Of a DNA stretch of 57,430 bases, positions 34,898 through 43,062 are shown one piece after another (position 1 is the first letter of the stretch; every line of letters begins with the position of its first letter). The notes under the pieces were generated by a model. That model was not told the DNA's origin, made no database searches, and worked only from the letters and a program-made list of their open reading frames with translations. The DNA comes from Hyphomicrobiales bacterium (GTDB taxonomy: Bacteria; Pseudomonadota; Alphaproteobacteria; Rhizobiales; Rhizobiaceae). The translations under genes were made by a program, and so were the position numbers. Location: positions 1 to 57,430 of the forward strand of contig UEGQ01000029.1 of assembly GCA_900466005.1 (NCBI GenBank), written 5' to 3'.

Positions 34898-35515
34898 TTA
34901 TCCGTGTCGTGCAAAGAAGCGGTCGAATTCTCGTTGCTCGGGAACCTGACCGGTGTGGATCTCGATGTATTGGGGAATGCGCTTCATGCGCAGGGCGAGA
35001 TCCTCCTGCGACTGCATCGAGATGTATCCGATCTGGACCAGGTAGGCCGCGCGTGCACGCACGTCCGCAGCCTCTTCGCCGAAGCCGAAGCGTATGAACA
35101 TCCGGGTAAGGGCATCCATCCTCACCTGGTCGGCCCTCTGCACTTCTGCCAGGACTTCTGGCGACTGCAAGGCCCAACTGCGCACGGCAAACTCGAACTG
35201 GGAGTCGAACAGTTCCCGATTCAGCCAGCAGTCGAAGACGTTCAGCATGGCTTCCACGAGAGATTCCGCGTAGGCCTCCGCCTGCTTCACGAGATTGCCC
35301 GTGTTCTTTTCTCTCCATCGCGAGACGAGGGCGTCCAGAAGCTCCTCGCGATCCTTGAAAAACCAATAGAAACTGGTCCGGGAAACGCCGAGACGCTTGG
35401 CGAGTGGCAGGATCTTCACGGAATCGACGCCACCCTCGAGCAGGGAGTCGTAGGCCGCAGCGAGCCACCCCTCATACGAGCCTTTCCATGCACTCCCGCT
35501 TGTCGCCTGTTCCAT
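34898..35515 (-). CDS. TetR family transcriptional regulator
   Basis: A 205-residue regulator with a TetR helix-turn-helix (SVKILPLAKRLGVSRTSFYW, then FFKDREELLDALVSRW) and a helical effector domain. The start at 35515 is the ATG nearest the family N-terminus. It is divergent from the demethylase-like flavoenzyme gene, with a 144-base promoter region between them that holds a short ACATATGT palindrome, so it probably controls that gene. The segment 34620-34897 downstream contains no supported gene. Confidence 0.85.
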   Translation of the reverse strand: MEQATSGSAWKGSYEGWLAAAYDSLLEGGVDSVKILPLAKRLGVSRTSFYWFFKDREELLDALVSRWREKNTGNLVKQAEAYAESLVEAMLNVFDCWLNRELFDSQFEFAVRSWALQSPEVLAEVQRADQVRMDALTRMFIRFGFGEEAADVRARAAYLVQIGYISMQSQEDLALRMKRIPQYIEIHTGQVPEQREFDRFFARHG

Positions 35516-35599
35516 GACAAACTGTCGTATCAAACCCGGCGCGGCTTTACAACACAATGTGCATCATCGTCGATATTCTGTACGAATCTGTTTCAAATA

Positions 35600-35629
35600 T
35601 TGACACATATGTACATTCACTCCTAGCAT
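35600..35629 (+). promoter_or_regulatory. Promoter-like hexamers with embedded palindrome before the flavoenzyme gene
   Basis: TTGACA at 35600-35605 and TAGCAT at 35624-35629 are spaced by 18 bases, and ACATATGT at 35605-35612 lies between them. The position, 31 bases before the start codon, fits a sigma-70 promoter with an operator for the divergent TetR protein. Confidence 0.45.
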
Positions 35630-35659
35630 TGGCAGGTCCACACGACGGGAGCCTCTCGC

Positions 35660-37696
35660 ATGTCGAACGACCCTCTGCTTCAGCCGTTTCAATTGAAGCA
35701 CCTGACGCTGCGCAACCGCATCATCGTCACCGCGCACGAGCCCGCCTATCCGGAGGACGGCATGCCGAAAGGCCGCTACCGCGCCTACACGGTCGAGCGG
35801 GCGAGGGGTGGCGTCGCCCTGACGATGACGGCCGGCTCCGCTGCCGTTTCCAGGGACAGCCCGCCGGTCTTCAACAATCTGCTCGCCTACAAGGACGAGA
35901 TCGTTCCATGGATCCGCGAAATGACTGATGCCGTCCACGAACAGGGCGCGGCAATCATGATCCAGCTCACCCATCTCGGCCGGCGAACACGTTGGGACAA
36001 GGGCGACTGGCTGCCGATCCTTGCTCCGTCCCATCACCGTGAGGCGGCGCACCGCGCATTTCCCAAGAAGATCGAAGACTGGGACGTCGAGCGGATCATC
36101 AAGGATTTTGCCGACGCTGCCGAACGCATGAAGGCGGGTGGCATGGACGGCGTCGAACTGGAAGCCTACGGCCACCTGATCGACCAGTTCATCTCACCGC
36201 TCACCAACGAACTCGAGGAACCTTACGGCGGCGCGCTCGACAATCGCATGCGCTTCTGTTTCGATGTCCTGAAGGCGATCCGCAAACGGGTCGGTGTCGA
36301 TTTCATCCTCGGCGTGCGCTATACTGCCGACGAGTGTCTTCCCGGCGGGACGGGAAAGGCCGAAGGCCTGGAGATCTCCCGCCGCCTCAAGGAAAGCGGT
36401 CTCATCGATTACCTGAATGTCATTCGCGGCCATATCGATACAGATCCGGGTCTGACCGACGTCATTCCGATCCAGGGCATGGCGAGCGCGCCGCATCTCG
36501 ATTTCGCCGGCGAGGTCCGGGCGGCGACGCATTTTCCGATTTTCCACGCCGCAAAGATCCAGGACGTCGCAACGGCGCGTCATGCGATTGCAGCCGGCAA
36601 GGTCGACATGATCGGCATGACCCGTGCGCACATGGCCGATCCACACATCGTTCGCAAGATCATCGAGAGGCGCGAGGACGACATCCGCCCCTGCGTCGGG
36701 GCGAATTATTGTCTCGACCGCATCTACCAGGGTGGCCTTGCCTTCTGCATCCACAACGCGGCGACGGGCCGCGAGGAAACGATGCCGCACAAGATCGCGA
36801 AGTCGGACGTGCGCAAGAAGGTGGTGATCGTCGGGGCAGGCCCCGCTGGGCTCGAGGCAGCGCGTGTCGCGAGTGAGCGCGGTCACGACGTCGTGGTCTT
36901 CGAAGCCGCGAGCAATCCCGGCGGACAGATCCGTCTGACTGCACGGAGCGAACGTCGCCGCGAGATGATCGGCATCATAGATTGGCGCATGACCCAGTGC
37001 GAGAAGCGCGGCGTCGTCTTCCATTTCAATACCTGGGCGGATCAGGACATCGTCCTGGCGGAAAACCCGGATGTCGTGATCATCGCGACAGGTGGAATGC
37101 CACACACCGAGGTTCTCTCGAAGGGAAACGAACTGGTGGCCTCCTCCTGGGACATCATTTCCGGTGACGTGAAGCCGGGCACCAACGTACTCGTCTATGA
37201 CGATGCCGGCGATCATGCCGGCCTGCAGGCTGCAGAGATCATTGCCAAGGCTGGCGGCAAGGTCGAGATCATGACCCCGGATCGGTCCTTCGCACCGGAG
37301 GTCATGGCCATGAACCTCGTGCCCTATATGCGTTCGCTGCAGAAGCTCGATGCGACGTTTACCGTCACCTACCGGCTGGAGGCGGCTGAAAAGCGCGGCA
37401 ACCAGATCATCGCCCATGTCGGCAGCGACTATGGTGGGGTCTCCAGGCAGCGTGTGGTCGACCAGATCGTCGTCAATCACGGCACCATCCCGCTGGACGA
37501 CCTGTATTTTGAACTGAAGCCGGGTTCGAAGAACCTCGGGGAGGTCTTCTATGACGCGCTGCTGTCCGGATTGCCCCAGAGCGTCGAGCGGAATCCGGAA
37601 AGCACGTATCAGCTCTTCCGGATCGGCGATGCGATTGCGGCTCGCAATACGCACGCCGCGATCTACGATGGGCTGCGCCTTGCCAAGAACCTCTGA
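35660..37696 (+). CDS. NADH:flavin oxidoreductase / N-methyl-amino-acid demethylase-like (DgcA/StcD/TMADH family)
   Basis: The 678-residue protein has an OYE-type FMN barrel (residues 1-350), an Fe-S segment and a C-terminal FAD/NAD-like Rossmann part starting with VVIVGAGPAGLEAARVA (about residue 390). This is the architecture of trimethylamine dehydrogenase and of the demethylases of dimethylglycine and N-methylproline catabolism. The Fe-S segment reads CVGANYCLDRIYQGGLAFC: cysteines at 345, 351 and 363, but alanine at 348, where TMADH has a fourth cluster ligand. A GlxA/GbdR-like regulator follows and a betaine importer lies 8 kb away. The precise substrate is inferred from family context. 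Confidence 0.85.
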   Translation: MSNDPLLQPFQLKHLTLRNRIIVTAHEPAYPEDGMPKGRYRAYTVERARGGVALTMTAGSAAVSRDSPPVFNNLLAYKDEIVPWIREMTDAVHEQGAAIMIQLTHLGRRTRWDKGDWLPILAPSHHREAAHRAFPKKIEDWDVERIIKDFADAAERMKAGGMDGVELEAYGHLIDQFISPLTNELEEPYGGALDNRMRFCFDVLKAIRKRVGVDFILGVRYTADECLPGGTGKAEGLEISRRLKESGLIDYLNVIRGHIDTDPGLTDVIPIQGMASAPHLDFAGEVRAATHFPIFHAAKIQDVATARHAIAAGKVDMIGMTRAHMADPHIVRKIIERREDDIRPCVGANYCLDRIYQGGLAFCIHNAATGREETMPHKIAKSDVRKKVVIVGAGPAGLEAARVASERGHDVVVFEAASNPGGQIRLTARSERRREMIGIIDWRMTQCEKRGVVFHFNTWADQDIVLAENPDVVIIATGGMPHTEVLSKGNELVASSWDIISGDVKPGTNVLVYDDAGDHAGLQAAEIIAKAGGKVEIMTPDRSFAPEVMAMNLVPYMRSLQKLDATFTVTYRLEAAEKRGNQIIAHVGSDYGGVSRQRVVDQIVVNHGTIPLDDLYFELKPGSKNLGEVFYDALLSGLPQSVERNPESTYQLFRIGDAIAARNTHAAIYDGLRLAKNL

Positions 37697-37818
37697 GGTC
37701 GATCGGGGAGCGATGTTGCGATGAACGGCTGGTTGACTGCGTGGATGCTCTCCGATCCGGCGCCGTCCGTGTTGACGACCGCCATCTCCGGGCGCATGGA
37801 TTTGGGAGGCGATGAGCG

Positions 37819-38946
37819 ATGAACGGAAGAGCCGGATTTGAAGGACAGAATGACCCCTTGACCACCATTCCTCCGCAGGCATGGCCAGCAAGAGAAGATG
37901 TAATGGGACAGGCCAGCCAGCTGCGCGCGTCGGACAGGGCATTGCAGGCGCCCCGCCTGAGAATTGGCTTTGTTCTCGCGAGGTCTTTCACCCTGTCGGC
38001 CTTTGCGCTCTTTGTCGATACCCTTCGACTGGCGAGCGATCAGCTCGACCGGTCGGGCAGGGTTCTGGCAGACTGGCAGGTTCTCGGCAGCACGCGGCAC
38101 CTGATCAGCTCGAGTTGCGGAATTCAGGTCGCTCCCACCTCCGACTTCGTCGACCCGCGTCAATTCGACTACATTGCCGTGGTGGGCGGGCTTCTCAGCG
38201 TCAAACAACCGGTCGACAATGAAACCGTGCAATTTCTCAGGGACGCCGCGGCAAAGCGGGTGCCGTTGATCGGCCTTTGCACGGGAACCTTCATCCTCGC
38301 GGACGCAGGCCTGATGAAGGGGCATCCGACCTGCGTGAGCTGGCTTCACTACCAGGAGTTCCGCGAACGTTTTCCCGATCTCGAGGTCCGGGCGGACCGA
38401 TTGTTCAACCTGGACCGCAGGCGTGGCTCGTGCGCGGGGGGAAGCAGTGCCGCCGACCTCGCTGCCGCCCTTGTGAGGCGGCACATCAGCCGGGATGCGG
38501 AGCGAAATGCGCTCGAGGTCCTGCAGATCGAGAAAGCCCGCACCCAGTTCGACATCCAGACGCGGCAGCCACTGCGCGAGCATATCAGTGATCCACGCGT
38601 CGCGGCCGTCCTGATAACCATGGAGCAGCACATCGAGGCGGGGATCGCGATCGAAAAGCTCGCGGCTTCGGTCGGTCTTTCCAGACGCCAGCTCGAGCGC
38701 GTGTTCCAGGATAAGGCGAAGATGTCGCCCGCTATGGCATTCCGTCGTCTTCGCATGGAGCGTGCGCGACAGATCCTGCTTGCGAGCGAGAAGCCCATCA
38801 TCGAAGTTGCCTTGGACGTCGGCTTTGCGAGCACCTCGCATTTCACGAGGGAATTCCGACGGACCTTTGATCGAACACCTGCTGAAGTCCGGGATTCTGC
38901 CGCTCGCGAGCGGAGAGAGATGAGCAAGACCGCGTCTCGCCGGTGA
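37819..38946 (+). CDS. GlxA family AraC-type transcriptional regulator (GbdR-like)
   Basis: A 375-residue regulator with an N-terminal DJ-1/PfpI-like domain (residues about 50-225, with LIGLCTGTFILADAGLM) and a C-terminal AraC double helix-turn-helix (KLAASVGLSRRQLERVFQDK, VGFASTSHFTREFRRTF). GbdR-type members activate glycine betaine and dimethylglycine catabolism, which suits the demethylase-like gene upstream. GGGAGGC at 37805 supports the start at 37819. An ATG at 37903 (MGQASQ) is an alternative. Confidence 0.88.
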   Translation: MNGRAGFEGQNDPLTTIPPQAWPAREDVMGQASQLRASDRALQAPRLRIGFVLARSFTLSAFALFVDTLRLASDQLDRSGRVLADWQVLGSTRHLISSSCGIQVAPTSDFVDPRQFDYIAVVGGLLSVKQPVDNETVQFLRDAAAKRVPLIGLCTGTFILADAGLMKGHPTCVSWLHYQEFRERFPDLEVRADRLFNLDRRRGSCAGGSSAADLAAALVRRHISRDAERNALEVLQIEKARTQFDIQTRQPLREHISDPRVAAVLITMEQHIEAGIAIEKLAASVGLSRRQLERVFQDKAKMSPAMAFRRLRMERARQILLASEKPIIEVALDVGFASTSHFTREFRRTFDRTPAEVRDSAARERREMSKTASRR

Positions 38947-39427
38947 GGCCAGGCTCATGCCGAGAGCGTGTCCGTATCCCACGGCGGCCAAGGCCGAGAC
39001 GCGGATCCGAGCAAAGGAGGAACACCTGAAGTCCAATCAGCAGGAGCAGAAGTGTGATGGGGCCGTTCACGAGGGTTGCGGAGCCGAATACCTAACCGAC
39101 ATACGCCTTATAAAGCCACAGATCGAGCTATGTGGCACCAGCCTCGCCCAGGCGAGCCTGGATGATGATAGCGTGTCAAGGACCACTGCTGCCGAGATGA
39201 ACCGTCGTGCAGCATCCACGACCTTCTGCTCGAGGATCCCATCGACCTTTCGTAAGCGGTCGGGCGATAGCGTCAGATTGAGGTTTCAGGGCATCATCGC
39301 CTCGATTTCGGATACCGGCCAGCGTAACAGATTCCGTCCATCACCCTCGCTTATGGGCGATGCCTGTTCATGTCTCGTCGGCTGACCAGGAGATTTCAGC
39401 ATCCCCAGTACGGGATGGAGATGGCGA
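38947..39427. other. Intergenic stretch without a supported gene
   Basis: Short frames on both strands lack recognisable domains and credible ribosome sites. A minus-strand frame from 39070 starts with a hydrophobic MNGPITLLLLLIGLQVFLLC but then becomes arginine-rich noise overlapping the GlxA gene. A weak CATCCC/GGGATG hairpin at 39400-39417 could end the cold-shock gene transcript. Confidence 0.4.
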
Positions 39428-39631
39428 CTAGACGGCCCTGACGTTTTCTGCCTTTGACTTTCCGGTCTTGCGGTCCTGACCAACCTCGTAGCTGACTTTC
39501 TGTCCATCTCGAAGAGGTCCGGAACCCTGCACCGCCGACATATGGACGAACACATCTGGGCCGCCCGTATCCGGTGTGATGAAGCCATAACCCTTGTCCT
39601 GGCTGAAAAACTTGACGGTACCCGTTGCCAT
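39428..39631 (-). CDS. Cold shock domain protein (CspA family)
   Basis: A 67-residue single-domain RNA chaperone with both nucleic-acid motifs, KGYGFI (RNP1) and VFVHMSA (RNP2), and the typical start MATGTVKFFSQDKG. It destabilises RNA secondary structure. It stands alone between two gene-poor stretches. The expected long structured 5' leader of such genes would lie in 39632-39750, but I cannot recognise one with confidence. Confidence 0.95.
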   Translation of the reverse strand: MATGTVKFFSQDKGYGFITPDTGGPDVFVHMSAVQGSGPLRDGQKVSYEVGQDRKTGKSKAENVRAV

Positions 39632-40165
39632 TGTCTTCCTCTTCAACTGGGCAGCTCGCACGCCGCTAGACGAAGTTATGTCTGAACGCCCGCGCGCGCA
39701 ACCTCTTGTTTGCGCCTGCAACCGCTACGGGGGTCGCCAGCGTTGGATCAATGGTTCGGCTCGAGCACTGGCGGCCTGCGGCAAGCCGGCCGATAGTTCG
39801 GCAGCAGGTGAGGGTCCCGACACGCTGCTCTTTCAAATCGGTGGGAACATGCGAACTTGTCTGGAGTGCGCGCGCTGGAATCAGCGCCCCATGGCGGTGA
39901 TCAGCTCGTCATCTGTTGGGGCCGTCTTGGCCAATCTGCCAGTTGCTTCGGCAAAGCACAGGGCAACCCGTGGATTGACCTAGGAGAGGCAACCCTCGAC
40001 CGCCATGAAGCGTTCGAAGGCATTTTGACAAATGCCCTATAGTGATGCATACGTTCTTCTTCCTTCAGTAATTCGACATCATTCTCGATGTCCTCGGATG
40101 TGGGCTCCCATCGTGGGCAGGGACCGCGTTTCAGGTCGGATGGTGAGCCGTAGAGTGGCACAATA
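39632..40165. other. Intergenic stretch without a supported gene
   Basis: No open frame here has a recognisable domain or a fitting start. It presumably contains the cold-shock gene promoter at its left end and the 3' region of the NIPSNAP gene at its right end. Reading both strands gave only arginine- and serine-rich shadow frames. Confidence 0.45.
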
Positions 40166-40477
40166 TTAACGCTGCGGAGAGAACGCGGCCGGCAGCATGA
40201 AGCGGCTCTCCTGATGGACCAGGAAGGGAAGGATCTTGGGCACAAAGGCCTGCCACTCCGGATCGGCGCCCATCTTGGCGCGCTGTGCGGTGCGATGGGC
40301 GAAATCGTTGTACCCCCAGATGAAAACAACCGAGTTCAGGGTACCGCTCTCGGTTGTCCAGCAGCCAATAAGCCTTGCGTATTTTGTGATGATGGCGAGG
40401 CCGTCCTCTTCATAGACCTTCAAAAACGCGCCAGCAGAGCCCGGCTTCATCTCGTAAATGCGCTGCTCGTAGATCAT
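40166..40477 (-). CDS. NIPSNAP family protein (second copy)
   Basis: The 103-residue protein begins MIYEQRIYEMKPGSAGAFLK and ends with the family block PEWQAFVPKILPFLVHQESR; it is a clear relative of the protein at 19658-19993. The start at 40477 is preceded by GGGGAAG; a longer frame to 40579 exists but overlaps the operator. The gene is divergent from the TetR gene with the palindrome at 40563-40576 between them, so it probably belongs to the same regulon as the molybdenum-hydroxylase operon. Confidence 0.8.
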   Translation of the reverse strand: MIYEQRIYEMKPGSAGAFLKVYEEDGLAIITKYARLIGCWTTESGTLNSVVFIWGYNDFAHRTAQRAKMGADPEWQAFVPKILPFLVHQESRFMLPAAFSPQR

Positions 40478-40562
40478 CTGGATCTTCCCCTGAATATTGC
40501 CGCTCGAACGCCCGGCTACCTTCGCCGGTACAATTGCCGCACCATGCACATCACGCATTAAT

Positions 40563-40576
40563 TCGTCAATTGACGA
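40563..40576. promoter_or_regulatory. Perfect 14-bp palindrome TCGTCAATTGACGA, TetR operator copy 1
   Basis: The palindrome lies between the divergent NIPSNAP and TetR genes. It contains TTGACG at 40570-40575, which with GATAGT at 40593-40598 (spacing 17) makes a promoter for tetR, so bound repressor would cover the -35 box. A partial inverted arrangement of similar half-sites follows at 40608-40628. An identical copy is at 41415-41428. Confidence 0.8.
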
Positions 40577-40663
40577 CATGTTGTGCTCTATTGATAGTTG
40601 GAAACGGTTCGACGATATGAGTCGTCAAGACCAGAAGGCGTCCAACGCCGGAGCGAGGATAAC

Positions 40664-41353
40664 TTGAAGGCGAAGTCCACCAATTTGCGGGGAAGTCAAA
40701 CCGGTGCCGGACAGATCGGCGCGGCCAAGGGCAAGAAGAAGGAAAAGCGCATGCCCTATGCCGAGCGGCGCGCGCAGATCCTGGAAAAGGCGACCGAACT
40801 GTTTGCCGAATACGGTCTCACGGCTCAGACGCGGGCACTTGCGGCCGAATGCGGTATCTCCCAAAGGTTGCTCTACCGCTTCTTCCCTACAAAGGAAGAT
40901 CTGCTGAAGGAAGTCTATGACACCGCAATACTCGGACCCTTCCAGGCTGTCTGGTTCGCGGAACTGAGCGACCGCTCCCGGCCTATGCATGACCGCCTGA
41001 ACGATTTTTACAACGATTATCTCGATACGGTGCTCGGACGGCGGTGGTTGCGGCTTTTCCTCTATTCCTCGCTGGCCGAGGCTGACATGGCGCCGAACTA
41101 CATCTCCTCGATCATCACCAAGCTGACGGAGACGATCGTCACCGAAACGGCGCGCGAGCGCGGCATCGGGCTTCGCATGGAACCGGAGGCTATCCATGAA
41201 ATTGGCTGGACAATTCACGGAGCGCTCTCCCACTACGGAATTCGTCGTCACATTTACCGCGCGAGCCTGATCACGCCACAGGCCCGGGTTGTCGATATGC
41301 ATGTTCGGGCGTTCCTCAGTGGCTTCGACGCAATGGTCGAGCAATTCGAGTAA
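40664..41353 (+). CDS. TetR family transcriptional regulator of the molybdenum-hydroxylase operon
   Basis: A regulator of about 229 residues with a TetR helix-turn-helix (RRAQILEKATELFAEYGLTA, then TRALAAECGISQRLLYRFFP) and a helical ligand domain. The start is uncertain: TTG at 40598, TTG at 40664 (AGGA upstream) and ATG at 40751 all fit the frame; I list 40664. A lysine-rich stretch KGKKKEKR precedes the core. Identical 14-bp palindromes before it and before the next operon indicate autoregulation and control of the transporter/oxidase genes. Confidence 0.85.
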   Translation: MKAKSTNLRGSQTGAGQIGAAKGKKKEKRMPYAERRAQILEKATELFAEYGLTAQTRALAAECGISQRLLYRFFPTKEDLLKEVYDTAILGPFQAVWFAELSDRSRPMHDRLNDFYNDYLDTVLGRRWLRLFLYSSLAEADMAPNYISSIITKLTETIVTETARERGIGLRMEPEAIHEIGWTIHGALSHYGIRRHIYRASLITPQARVVDMHVRAFLSGFDAMVEQFE

Positions 41354-41414
41354 ATCGTGGTCTGGTTTTCGGTAGAGGGCAACCCCTATCAGGCGGTTGT
41401 TCCTCATTCGAAAG

Positions 41415-41428
41415 TCGTCAATTGACGA
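41415..41428. promoter_or_regulatory. Perfect 14-bp palindrome TCGTCAATTGACGA, TetR operator copy 2
   Basis: Identical to the site at 40563-40576 and placed about 100 bases upstream of the binding-protein gene. It contains TTGACG (41422-41427), with TAGCTT at 41445-41450 as a possible -10 (spacing 17), so repression by covering the -35 box is likely. It follows the tetR stop by about 60 bases. Confidence 0.8.
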
Positions 41429-41447
41429 CAAACGGAATCGCTGTTAG

Positions 41448-41519
41448 CTTTTTTTCATCGACGTTGAGAATGTCACCACGGCTGCCGCCCGTGACAGGTG
41501 CGGTTTCGATGAAAAAAAG
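41448..41519. repeat. Perfect 14-bp inverted repeat flanking the operon leader
   Basis: CTTTTTTTCATCGA at 41448-41461 is exactly repeated in inverted orientation at 41506-41519, leaving a 44-base interior that contains a smaller GTCAC/GTGAC stem (41472-41476 and 41491-41495). The right arm ends directly before the ribosome-binding region of the binding-protein gene (ATG 41532). If transcribed in full it would fold into a long leader hairpin; if transcription starts near 41457, the left arm would be mostly lost. Confidence 0.7.
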
Positions 41520-41531
41520 GGGAAAGCAAGG

Positions 41532-42857
41532 ATGAAAACTGGGTTTGGACGCGCACTCGGACGGCGCGATTTTCTCAAGGCATCGGCCATGGCCGGGGGC
41601 GCCGCACTGGCATTTCCAGGCATGACGTTTGCCGCCGGCAATACCATCAACTACCAGACGTGGTCGGCGGCCGTGGATCTGGTGAAGAGTCACATCGCTG
41701 CCTTCGAGAAGGCCAGCGGCCTGACAGTCGACTATGCGAATGCGCCCTGGGCGCAGTATCGCGACGCGATGGTTACCAAGTTCGTCGGCGCAGCGCCGCT
41801 GGACGTTCTGTGGGTATCCGACGCCTGGCTGCCGGAATGGGCCGAGGCAAAGTGGATTGCTCCGATCAACGCCTACGATAATCTGATGGCCTACAACAGC
41901 GATGCCGAGGCCTTCTGCACCGATTCCATGACCTACAAGGGTGAGCAGTATGGCCTCACCTATTACACCGACTACATGGGCTTCATCTACGATGCGGAAA
42001 AGCTCGCTGCCGCCGGCTTCTCTGCTCCTCCCGCAAGCTGGGATGAGCTCGTCGAGCAGGCGCTCGTGATGAAGCAGAGGGGTATTGCCGAATTCCCGCT
42101 GATGCTCGCCATGGCCAAGGAAAGCTGGCTGATCGAGTTCATGTCGGCGATGGTCTTCTCGCATGGCGGCCGTTTCACCGACGACAAGGGTGACTCGATC
42201 ATGCAGGAGGAAAAGGGCGGGGCTCTGTCTGCCCTCCAGTGGGTCGTCGACGCGGTCAGCAAGCACAAGATCGTTTCGTCGGGCTGTGTGGAGACGGGTG
42301 AACTCGCGGGTCTGAAGGCCTTTGCTGCCGGCAATCACGCTTTCGCACTGCTGCCGAAGTATCGCCTTGCCATGCTGAACGATCCGGCTCAGTCGCAGAT
42401 CGCCGGCCGCGCAAAGCAGGCGCTGATGCCGATGGGCGCAAACGGCTCCCACGCAACGGTCGGCTGGATGCGTTTCCATGGCATGTCTGCGCAGGCCGCG
42501 GCCGACAAGGCTCGCGCCGACAATGCCGCCAAGCTGATCGAGTGGTTCGGCGGCAAGGCAGATGGCCAGTACACGTTCCAGAAGCTGCTTTTCCTCGATC
42601 TCGGCTCCGGCTTCGGCGTGAAGCCGCTGTTCGAGGATGCCGATGTGCGCGCCGCCTACAACAAATATGGCGATGTGGAGATGATCGAGCAGCAGCAGGC
42701 TCTCGCGCTGAAGAAGGATGTCGTCACTCCCTGGTTCGGTGATTGGAACGAGGTGAATGGCGCGGCCTGGCAGTCGGCGATCCTCGGCAACGCTTCTCCG
42801 GTGGATGCGCTGAAGCAGGCAGGCGAGGAATGGGACGACCTCAAGTCGCAGTCATAA
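41532..42857 (+). CDS. CUT1-type ABC transporter substrate-binding protein with Tat signal
   Basis: A 441-residue family 1 solute-binding protein. The N-terminus carries a twin-arginine motif (GRRDFLK) followed by an Ala/Gly-rich hydrophobic stretch and a cleavage region near TFAAG, so export is probably by the Tat route. The mature protein has the family pattern with AAFEKASGLTVDYANAPWAQ and GLTYYTDYMGFIYDAEKLAA. Sugars, polyols or glycerophosphodiesters are usual ligands; none can be assigned. It is the first gene of the ten-gene operon, and a stem-loop follows it. Confidence 0.9.
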   Translation: MKTGFGRALGRRDFLKASAMAGGAALAFPGMTFAAGNTINYQTWSAAVDLVKSHIAAFEKASGLTVDYANAPWAQYRDAMVTKFVGAAPLDVLWVSDAWLPEWAEAKWIAPINAYDNLMAYNSDAEAFCTDSMTYKGEQYGLTYYTDYMGFIYDAEKLAAAGFSAPPASWDELVEQALVMKQRGIAEFPLMLAMAKESWLIEFMSAMVFSHGGRFTDDKGDSIMQEEKGGALSALQWVVDAVSKHKIVSSGCVETGELAGLKAFAAGNHAFALLPKYRLAMLNDPAQSQIAGRAKQALMPMGANGSHATVGWMRFHGMSAQAAADKARADNAAKLIEWFGGKADGQYTFQKLLFLDLGSGFGVKPLFEDADVRAAYNKYGDVEMIEQQQALALKKDVVTPWFGDWNEVNGAAWQSAILGNASPVDALKQAGEEWDDLKSQS

Positions 42858-42870
42858 GGTGGCGGACCGG

Positions 42871-42898
42871 GTGGCCCGCGATGAGGAGCGCGGGCCAC
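42871..42898 (+). repeat. Intercistronic stem-loop after the CUT1 binding-protein gene
   Basis: A perfect 10-bp stem GTGGCCCGCG/CGCGGGCCAC with an eight-base loop begins 13 bases after the stop codon, in the same position as the three other binding-protein stem-loops. Confidence 0.65.
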
Positions 42899-43062
42899 TC
42901 AATACCGGCATAGACGCCGGTGCGAAGCGACATGCGGCCAGGCGGACGTAGTGGTCGAGCACAGCGGATTTTGCCCGACGCGCTTGGCGTCGCGCAGTTG
43001 GATTGGTGAATTCGAACTCGGCCACCTGTTGGCGGCCGGAAGTTGAGGGGGATCTCCGGATC

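Noticed and set aside
36194..37942. 582-codon minus-strand open frame
   Set aside because: It is antisense to the demethylase-like gene and without domain features.
38843..39070. Minus-strand frame with hydrophobic N-terminus MNGPITLLLLLIG
   Set aside because: The hydrophobic start is followed by arginine-rich sequence overlapping the GlxA gene antisense; no supporting ribosome site.
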